Positions 1 to 5,755 of a stretch of DNA of 5,755 nt are shown one piece after another (within the stretch, counting starts at the first letter, position 1; each line of letters starts with the position of its first letter). Below the pieces are notes generated by a model. That model was not told the origin of the DNA. It worked only from the letters and a program-made list of their open reading frames with translations, and did no database searches. The DNA comes from JBFXJF01 sp050175155 (GTDB lineage Bacteria > Bacillota > Bacilli > Tepidibacillales > Tepidibacillaceae). Location of the stretch: NCBI GenBank assembly GCA_050175155.1, contig JBFXJF010000066.1:1-5755 (forward strand). The letters run 5' to 3'. Made by a program: the position numbers and the translations under genes.

Positions 1-943
1 CGATAATTGGAACATCAACGTTATATTTTCTAGCAAGCAAATAGGCTGATAATGTTGTTTTTACACCTTCTGCGACCATAGACATTTCCGCAAGGATATC
101 ACTCAATATCATACCTTGCCCTAATTTCATACCAACATATCTATTACGAGATAACTCACCAGTACAAGTTAATACCAAGTCTCCCATACCGGCTAATCCT
201 GCAAAAGTTTGATTATGCGCACCACAACGTAAACCAAGACGACGGATTTCAGCTAATCCACGAGTTATTAAAGCGGCACGAGCATTAAATCCATACCCCA
301 AGCCATCACTAATTCCAGCAGCTAAAGCAATAACATTTTTTAATGCACCAGCTAATTCAACGCCAATTACATCACAATTAGTATAAACCCTGAAATTATC
401 ATTACTGAATATTTCTTGTAAAATACTTGCTTTTTCATTATTATTTGAAGCAACAACAACTGCACTGGGTTTACCTTGAGCAACTTCCATTGCAAATGTT
501 GGTCCTGACAAAACGGCATAAGAAACTGATAAACTATCAGGTATGATATTAAAAACAATTTCACTCATAGTACTAAGTGTTTTTTGTTCTATACCCTTTG
601 AAGCAGAGATAATAGTCGAGTTATTCTGTATAAAGTTAACACTATCTTCAATTATTTTTCTTGAAAACTGTGTAGGTGAAACCAGTAAAACATATGGTAA
701 AGAAAAAACATCTTCAAGTTTATTTGTAAATCTTATATTTTTATTAATATTAATATTTGGTAAATATTTCCTATTTTCTCTATACAAATCTAAATCTGTA
801 ATAAGTTCATCCTCATAACACCATAAAACAACATCATGACCATTAGATGACAATAAATTAGCAAGACTTGTCCCCCAACTACCAGCACCCACAACACCAA
901 TAAGTTCAGATTTAAATTTAAGACGATCATTCCTCATCGTCAT
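1..943 (-). CDS. gpsA: NAD(P)+-dependent glycerol-3-phosphate dehydrogenase, C-terminus cut off by the window edge
   Basis: GpsA reduces dihydroxyacetone phosphate to sn-glycerol-3-phosphate with NAD(P)H in the cytoplasm, supplying the backbone for phospholipid synthesis. The frame is open for 314 codons to the left edge. It shows the N-terminal Rossmann motif GAGSWGT (residues 19-25), SASKGIE (113-119), SGPTFA (146-151), the substrate-domain motif GALKNV with the expected catalytic Lys202, FNARAALITRG (219-229), GLAGMGDLVLTC (249-260, Asp255) and RNRYVG (266-271). The last visible residues, NVDVPII, align with the GpsA region a few tens of residues before the usual end at about 330-340, so only the C-terminal tip is missing. 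The ATG at 943 is preferred because GAGGAG lies 4 bases upstream. An in-frame ATG at 937 (spacing 10) is almost as good. One at 955 has no Shine-Dalgarno sequence. With the 943 start the gene overlaps the end of gyrA by 17 bases, which suggests coupled translation. No frameshift or missing key residue was seen. Identity is firm; the exact start is not. Confidence 0.96.
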   Translation of the reverse strand, partial: MTMRNDRLKFKSELIGVVGAGSWGTSLANLLSSNGHDVVLWCYEDELITDLDLYRENRKYLPNININKNIRFTNKLEDVFSLPYVLLVSPTQFSRKIIEDSVNFIQNNSTIISASKGIEQKTLSTMSEIVFNIIPDSLSVSYAVLSGPTFAMEVAQGKPSAVVVASNNNEKASILQEIFSNDNFRVYTNCDVIGVELAGALKNVIALAAGISDGLGYGFNARAALITRGLAEIRRLGLRCGAHNQTFAGLAGMGDLVLTCTGELSRNRYVGMKLGQGMILSDILAEMSMVAEGVKTTLSAYLLARKYNVDVPII

Positions 944-3422
944 CAAACTCCTCATCCGAGTCACAGTCGACTGAATCGATAGAATTAATTAAATCATCAT
1001 CTTTTTCGGCTAACTTAGCAACTGCGACAACACGTTCTAAAGGTTCTAAAACCATCAAACGTACACCTTGAGTATTCCGACCTATAATAGAAAGACTATT
1101 AACACTAGTTCTAAGAATCTTACCTTTATCTGTTATAAACATTAAATCTTCATCTGAAGAAACAAGTTTAACATCTACTACAGGCCCGTTTCTGTCTGAT
1201 GTTTTTATTGTTATAATACCTTTTCCACCACGAGATTGTTTTCTATATTCATCGATATATGTGCGTTTACCGTAACCGCGTTCAGTAACACTAACAAGAG
1301 TTGCATTAATATCTTCAGTGACAGCTTCCATACCAATAATAAAATCACCGTCCTCAAGACTCATTCCACGAACCCCTCGCGCAATCCGCCCCATAGGTCG
1401 AACTTCTGTTTCGTTAAATCGTATAGATTTTCCGCGATAACTTGCTAGTAACAAGTCCATATTACCTGAAGTAATTCTGGTTGAAACAAGACAGTCATCG
1501 TTATCTATTGTCATTGCTATAATACCACCTTGCCTCGGATTTGAATATGACATTAAATCTGTTTTCTTAACAATTCCATTTTTTGTACATGCGATAATAA
1601 ATTTATCCTCTGTAAATTCTTTAACAGGCAATATCGTCATTATTTTTTCATTTTGGTCTAACTGTAATAAATTTACTATTGCCTTACCGCGTGCTGATCT
1701 TCCTCCTTGAGGAATTTCATGTACTTTAAGCCAATATACTTTACCAGTATCTGTAAAAACTAAAATATATGAATGTGTTGAGGCTATAAACAAATGTTCT
1801 ACAAAGTCTTCTTCTTTCGGTTTAATACCAGTTTTTCCTTTACCTCCTCTTTTTTGAGATCTATACAAAGAAACTGCGTTTCTTTTTATATAACCAGAAT
1901 GTGTAACCGTAACTACCATGTCTTCTTCAACTATAAAATCTTCTAAAGTTAAATCCTTACCAGCACTGACGATTTCAGTTCTACGAGGATTTGAATATTT
2001 ATCCCTTAACTCGATAAACTCTCCTTTAATAACATTTAAAATTTCGATTTCACTTCCCAAGATAATTTTCAATCTATCAATAAGAGCAACTAAATCATTA
2101 TACTCAGAAATTATCCTATCTCTCTCGAGTCCTGTTAGTCTATGTAAGCGCATATCGAGAATAGATTGAGCCTGAATATCAGAAAATTTAAAAAGAGATA
2201 TTAAAGAATTTTTCGCGTTTTGAGAGTTTTCTGATTCTTTTATTATTTTTATAATACTGTCGATATTGTCGATAGCTTTTTTCAAACCGCTTAAAATATG
2301 AGCTCGTTCTTCAGCTTTTCTGAGCTCAAAAACACATCTTCTTATAACAATATTTCTTCTATGTTCTATAAAAAAATCAAGTATCTGCCGCAATGTTAAT
2401 ATTCTTGGTTGGCCAGATACGATAGCTAAAAAAATAATTCCAAATGATGTTTGCAGTGTTGTCATTTTGTAAAGTTGATTTAACACAACTGCTGATACTG
2501 AATCTTTTTTTAATTCTATTACTATACGCATACCATCACGATCTGACTCATCTCTCAGATCAGAAATACCTTCAATTTTTTTCTCTTTCACTAATTCTGC
2601 TATTTTTTCTATTAATTTAGCTTTATTTACCTGGTAAGGTATTTCATTTACTATAATACTTTCCCTTCCAGAGCGTTTATCTATTTCAATTATAGCTTTC
2701 GCTCGTACTTTAAGTATACCCCTTCCAGTTTTATATGCTTCTACTATATCATCCCTACCTAAAATAAAAGCACCAGTAGGAAAATCTGGACCAGGTATAA
2801 TTTTCAATAAATCATCTAGATCTATAGATGGATCATCAATTATTGCAATTAGTGAATCAAGTACTTCCTTAAGGTTATGAGGTGGTATTTTTGTGGCCAT
2901 ACCTACGGCAATACCTTCAGAACCATTAATCAATAAGTTTGGTATCTTACATGGTAAAACTAAAGGCTCTATCAATGAATCATCATAATTGTTACCAAAA
3001 TCTACAGTTTCTTTTTCAATATCAGATAAAATTTCATGAGCTAAGCGATCCATTCTAATTTCTGTATAACGCATAGCTGCAGGAGAATCACCATCAACCG
3101 AACCAAAATTTCCTTGCCCATCAATAAGTGGGTGTCTCATCGAAAATGGCTGAGCCATTCGAACAATACTATCATAAACTGCAGAATCTCCATGTGGGTG
3201 ATATTTACCAATAACATCACCTACAACACGAGCTGATTTTTTGTATGGTTTATTATAATCATTATTTAATTCATGCATTGCATATAATATTCGTCGATGA
3301 ACAGGTTTGAGTCCATCTCGAACATCTGGCAATGCTCTACCAATAATAACACTCATAGCGTAGTCCATATAAGACTTACGCATTTCATTTTCGATATTTA
3401 CGTCAATTATTTTATCGTACAT
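927..3422 (-). CDS. gyrA: DNA gyrase subunit A (complete, 831 aa)
   Basis: GyrA is the DNA breakage-reunion and wrapping subunit of the A2B2 gyrase, which introduces negative supercoils. The N-terminal winged-helix/tower core holds DYAMSVIIGRALPDVRDG near the start (20-37), the quinolone region around GKYHPHGDSAVYD (72-84) and AAMRYTE with the DNA-linking Tyr119 next to Arg118 (E. coli Tyr122/Arg121). A coiled-coil region follows (about 360-475). The C-terminal pinwheel starts near residue 490. Six blade motifs can be picked out, beginning with the GyrA box QKRGGKG (523-529; canonical QRRGGKG) and including QSRGGKG (729-735) and IGRNTQG. The protein ends in an acidic tail (806-831). It is shorter than the 875-residue E. 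coli protein, mainly because about 34 residues are absent near 402-421. Ser80 and Asp84 match E. coli Ser83 and Asp87, so the quinolone site looks wild type. The start is the usual family N-terminus, 9 bases after the gyrB stop, with only a weak ribosome-binding site. The end overlaps gpsA. Confidence 0.98.
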   Translation of the reverse strand: MYDKIIDVNIENEMRKSYMDYAMSVIIGRALPDVRDGLKPVHRRILYAMHELNNDYNKPYKKSARVVGDVIGKYHPHGDSAVYDSIVRMAQPFSMRHPLIDGQGNFGSVDGDSPAAMRYTEIRMDRLAHEILSDIEKETVDFGNNYDDSLIEPLVLPCKIPNLLINGSEGIAVGMATKIPPHNLKEVLDSLIAIIDDPSIDLDDLLKIIPGPDFPTGAFILGRDDIVEAYKTGRGILKVRAKAIIEIDKRSGRESIIVNEIPYQVNKAKLIEKIAELVKEKKIEGISDLRDESDRDGMRIVIELKKDSVSAVVLNQLYKMTTLQTSFGIIFLAIVSGQPRILTLRQILDFFIEHRRNIVIRRCVFELRKAEERAHILSGLKKAIDNIDSIIKIIKESENSQNAKNSLISLFKFSDIQAQSILDMRLHRLTGLERDRIISEYNDLVALIDRLKIILGSEIEILNVIKGEFIELRDKYSNPRRTEIVSAGKDLTLEDFIVEEDMVVTVTHSGYIKRNAVSLYRSQKRGGKGKTGIKPKEEDFVEHLFIASTHSYILVFTDTGKVYWLKVHEIPQGGRSARGKAIVNLLQLDQNEKIMTILPVKEFTEDKFIIACTKNGIVKKTDLMSYSNPRQGGIIAMTIDNDDCLVSTRITSGNMDLLLASYRGKSIRFNETEVRPMGRIARGVRGMSLEDGDFIIGMEAVTEDINATLVSVTERGYGKRTYIDEYRKQSRGGKGIITIKTSDRNGPVVDVKLVSSDEDLMFITDKGKILRTSVNSLSIIGRNTQGVRLMVLEPLERVVAVAKLAEKDDDLINSIDSVDCDSDEEFDDDEE
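948..953 (-). promoter_or_regulatory. Shine-Dalgarno sequence of gpsA inside the gyrA coding end
   Basis: GAGGAG on the minus strand lies 4 bases before the ATG at 943 and 10 before the in-frame ATG at 937. The same bases encode two consecutive Glu codons in the acidic tail of GyrA, so the site serves as both code and ribosome-binding site. It supports starting gpsA at 943 or 937 and rules against the ATG at 955. Ribosomes finishing gyrA at 927-929 would sit over this start, which is typical of translational coupling. This function is inferred from position and sequence only. Confidence 0.65.
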
Positions 3423-3434
3423 ATCTCACACTCA
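3423..3434 (-). promoter_or_regulatory. gyrB-gyrA junction with stop codon and weak ribosome-binding site
   Basis: The gyrB TGA stop (3434-3432) is followed by nine bases, GTGTGAGAT, and then the gyrA ATG. The only purine-rich candidates are a GAG overlapping the stop, 8 bases before the ATG, and GTGAG only 2 bases before it. Neither is a strong Shine-Dalgarno sequence. There is no room for a promoter or terminator, so gyrA is most likely translated by ribosomes coming off gyrB, which would keep the two subunits near equal amounts. The coupling is inference. Confidence 0.5.
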
Positions 3435-5755
3435 TATATCTAAATTTAAAACACTAAGAGAATTTTTTTCAATAAATTCACGTCGAGGTTCAACTAAATC
3501 TCCCATCAAAACTGTAAAAACTTCATCTGCAGAGATTACATCTGAAATTTTGACTTTCAAAAGAATTCTTTTTTCAGGATCCATAGTTGTTTCCCAAAGT
3601 TGTTCAGGATTCATTTCACCTAACCCTTTATATCTCTGTATATATATGCCTTTTTTACTTCTTTCATATATTTCTTCATAGACTTGCTTTATACCATTAC
3701 AACTTGTAATAAATTGATCATTTTTATAGATATCAAATTTAATTTGGTAATATTGTTCTATATCACTGTAAAGTTGAATTAGATAACTATATTCTTGTGA
3801 AGAAAATAATTTTAAGTAATGACTATCAATTCTTACATTAATATTACCTGTCTGAAAAATAATTCGCTGTGGATTATCATAAAAAATAAATTTTGACGAC
3901 ACTGCTAATTTTTCAAGTAAACTAAAGAAAAACTGAAGGTTTTCGAAATCAGGGCAATCTCTAGGAATTTTGTTTTTTATCAATAAGTCCAATATATAAG
4001 AATTTAACCCCTTATTTATTAACTTATTATATGAATCATTAAATTTTAAAGTATTTTTTATAATAGGTATTATTTGCTTTCCGCGCAATTTTTTTCCTAA
4101 ATACTCAAGGTGTATGTCCTCCACACCAGATTCGAGCAAGTAATCTACTAATGACATTTCATCCTTTATATAATTTTCTTTTTTTGATTTTTTAATTTTA
4201 TATAATGGTGGTTGTGCTATATATAAATAACCTTTTTCTATCAACTCAGGCATTTGTCTATAGAAAAAAGTTAGTAACAATGTTCGAATATGTGACCCAT
4301 CTACATCAGCATCAGTCATAATAATTATTTTATGATATCTTATTTTATCTATATCATAGTCATCATTTCCTATTCCGGTACCTAATGCAGTTATTAGTGT
4401 TCTAATCTCGTTAGAAGTTAACATTTTATCGAACCTAGCTTTTTCGACATTAAGAATTTTACCTTTTAATGGCAATATTGCCTGAAAAGCCCTGTCTCTG
4501 CCTTGTTTTGCACTACCACCTGCACTATCTCCCTCGACAATATACAATTCACTTAAAGAAGGATTTTTTTCCTGACAGTCAGAAAGTTTTCCGGGTAATG
4601 AAAGACTATCTAAAGCTCCTTTTCGACGTGTCAGATCTCGAGCTTTTCGCGCAGCTTCTCGTGCCCTAGCAGCATCAATTCCTTTTTCAAGAATTTTTTT
4701 TGCAACTTGTGGATTTTCCTCTAAATAGACTGATAATTTTTCATTGACTAAACTTTCAACAAACCCTTTTACTTCAGAATTACCTAATTTTGTTTTTGTT
4801 TGTCCTTCGAATTGTGGATTAGGTAATTTAACAGAAATAATAGCTGTCAAACCTTCTCTCAAATCTTCACCACTAATATTGACTTTTATATTTTTTAAAA
4901 GATTATTCGAAGAAGCATAACTATTCATTGTTCGCGTTAGAGCAGCTTTAAATCCAATTAAATGCGTACCACCTTCATGTGTATTTATATTATTAGCAAA
5001 CGAAAAAATTTTTTCATCAAAGCTATCATTATATTGAATAGCTACTTCAATATTTATTTTTTCTCTATTACCTTCAATATATATAGGAAAATTGTGTAAC
5101 GGATTTTTTGCACGGTTTAAATATTCAACAAATGATGTCAAGCCGCCTTCATAGTAAAATTCTTGTTTTTTTTCAAATCTATCATCATTGACTGTAATTT
5201 TTACTCCAGCATTAAGAAAAGCAAGCTCTCTCATTCTTTTACTTAAAACATCAAATGAAAAAATTGTTGTTTCGAATATTGTTTCATCAGGCCAAAAAGT
5301 TATTTTTGTTCCTCTATTGTCCGATTTAGAAACAAATTTCAAATTTGTTACTGGTTTACCATATTCATATGTTTGACAATAAAATTTATTTTCTCTTCTT
5401 ATTTCTAAATATAGTTTTCTAGATAATGCGTTTACAACTGAAACACCTACACCATGTAAGCCACCAGACACTTTATAACTATCATTATCAAATTTTCCTC
5501 CTGCATGTAATATAGTCATAACAACTTCTGCAGCAGGTTTGTTTTCAGTTGGATGTAAATCTACTGGAATTCCTCTACCATTATCTTCTACTGTTATTGA
5601 ATTATCTTGGTTAATCGTTAATATTATACTTGTACAAAAACCGGCTAATGATTCATCAATCGAATTATCGACAACTTCGTAAACAAGATGGTGTAATCCT
5701 TGCTCATTAGTTGAACCTATATACATAGCTGGTCTTTTTCTTACAGCTTCTAAAC
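3432..5755 (-). CDS. gyrB: DNA gyrase subunit B, N-terminus cut off by the window edge
   Basis: GyrB is the ATPase subunit of gyrase and supplies the metal-binding TOPRIM part of the cleavage centre. The frame is open to the right edge and begins in LEAVRKRPAMYIGS, which in E. coli lies about 15 residues inside the protein, so the true start is just outside; the Met at 5726 is internal. Numbering from that Met: GHKL motif EVVDNSIDE with catalytic Glu17 and Asn21 (E. coli Glu42, Asn46), EDNGRGIP (47-54), GGKFD (76-80), GGLHGVGVS (88-96), GTKITFWPD (139-147), transducer QTKTKLG with Lys311, TOPRIM EGDSAGGSAKQGR (398-410) with Glu398, DADVDGSHIRT with Asp472 and Asp474, then QRYKGLGEMNPEQLWETTMDP (from 697). 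About 165 residues separate PPLYKIKK from IQRYKG, the position of the known proteobacterial GyrB insertion. The end NLDI resembles E. coli NIDI. 773 full codons are visible; total length is probably near 790. The novobiocin-contact residues Asp48, Arg51, Gly52, Arg111 and Thr140 are retained. Confidence 0.98.
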   Translation of the reverse strand, partial: LEAVRKRPAMYIGSTNEQGLHHLVYEVVDNSIDESLAGFCTSIILTINQDNSITVEDNGRGIPVDLHPTENKPAAEVVMTILHAGGKFDNDSYKVSGGLHGVGVSVVNALSRKLYLEIRRENKFYCQTYEYGKPVTNLKFVSKSDNRGTKITFWPDETIFETTIFSFDVLSKRMRELAFLNAGVKITVNDDRFEKKQEFYYEGGLTSFVEYLNRAKNPLHNFPIYIEGNREKINIEVAIQYNDSFDEKIFSFANNINTHEGGTHLIGFKAALTRTMNSYASSNNLLKNIKVNISGEDLREGLTAIISVKLPNPQFEGQTKTKLGNSEVKGFVESLVNEKLSVYLEENPQVAKKILEKGIDAARAREAARKARDLTRRKGALDSLSLPGKLSDCQEKNPSLSELYIVEGDSAGGSAKQGRDRAFQAILPLKGKILNVEKARFDKMLTSNEIRTLITALGTGIGNDDYDIDKIRYHKIIIMTDADVDGSHIRTLLLTFFYRQMPELIEKGYLYIAQPPLYKIKKSKKENYIKDEMSLVDYLLESGVEDIHLEYLGKKLRGKQIIPIIKNTLKFNDSYNKLINKGLNSYILDLLIKNKIPRDCPDFENLQFFFSLLEKLAVSSKFIFYDNPQRIIFQTGNINVRIDSHYLKLFSSQEYSYLIQLYSDIEQYYQIKFDIYKNDQFITSCNGIKQVYEEIYERSKKGIYIQRYKGLGEMNPEQLWETTMDPEKRILLKVKISDVISADEVFTVLMGDLVEPRREFIEKNSLSVLNLDI

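Noticed and set aside
367..564. Minus-strand open frame of 65 codons within gpsA.
   Set aside because: It is an alternative frame of gpsA; the overlapping gpsA frame carries SGPTFA and neighbouring family motifs and is clearly the real one.
543..818. Plus-strand open frame of 91 codons opposite gpsA.
   Set aside because: It is antisense to the conserved gpsA frame, its product is a low-complexity Ser/Leu/Ile/Phe-rich string with no recognisable motif, and it is explained as a shadow of gpsA.
927..930. An ATGA overlap at the gyrA stop (ATG at 930) as the start of the next gene.
   Set aside because: That ATG is not in the gpsA frame; the conserved GAGSWG frame is reached only from the ATGs at 943 or 937.
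1236..1448. Plus-strand open frame opposite the gyrA pinwheel region, and comparable plus-strand frames at 1918-2169, 4469-4669 and 5188-5376.
   Set aside because: All lie antisense to highly conserved gyrA or gyrB codons, have no family features and no separate ribosome-binding context that I could support.
4694..4701. Run of eight A on the coding strand in gyrB (codons GCA AAA AAA ATT), fitting an X XXY YYZ slippery heptamer; a run of seven at 4089-4095 is similar.
   Set aside because: Homopolymers are common at this A+T content, the reading frame continues with full family similarity on both sides, and I saw no convincing downstream structure. There is no sign of programmed frameshifting.
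5188..5726. The ATG at 5726 taken as the gyrB start.
   Set aside because: The frame stays open upstream to the window edge and encodes LEAVRKRPA, which is conserved GyrB sequence, so this Met (in PAMYIGS) is internal and the true start is outside the window.

Overview
This 5.76 kb window is almost entirely protein-coding and lies on one strand. Read on the minus strand in the order of transcription it carries gyrB (its first residues lie beyond the right edge), gyrA (complete) and gpsA (its last residues lie beyond the left edge). The first two genes are 9 bp apart and the last two overlap, so this looks like one stretch of an operon. I see no RNA gene, mobile element, CRISPR array, long repeat or long intergenic region.

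Organism: the sequence is A+T rich (two lines counted by hand gave 30 and 33% G+C), and A/T-ending codons dominate. The two gyrase subunits point to a proteobacterium in the broad sense. GyrB carries the long insertion of roughly 165 residues after the TOPRIM motifs that is known from proteobacterial GyrB. GyrA lacks the insertion of about 34 residues that E. coli GyrA has before its 'QAQAILDLRL' segment. From memory of family sequences, that combination, the wording of the GyrA core and the gyrB-gyrA-gpsA order fit a deltaproteobacterium-like lineage (Desulfobacterota, SAR324 or a relative) with an A+T-rich genome. This is inference, not a database result.

Layout (minus strand): 5755-3432 gyrB, the ATPase/TOPRIM subunit; 3431-3423 a 9-base gap; 3422-927 gyrA, the breakage-reunion and DNA-wrapping subunit; 943-1 gpsA, NAD(P)-dependent glycerol-3-phosphate dehydrogenase. 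The gpsA Shine-Dalgarno sequence and start lie inside the codons for the acidic GyrA tail.

How they work together: GyrB and GyrA form the A2B2 gyrase that introduces negative supercoils using ATP. Coupled translation from neighbouring cistrons fits the need for equal amounts. GpsA makes sn-glycerol-3-phosphate for phospholipid synthesis and has no direct link to gyrase. Its place here is probably a conserved housekeeping arrangement. All three proteins keep their diagnostic catalytic residues, and the drug-contact positions I could align are wild type. I found no credible undescribed system in the window; the findings are modest observations on ordinary core genes.
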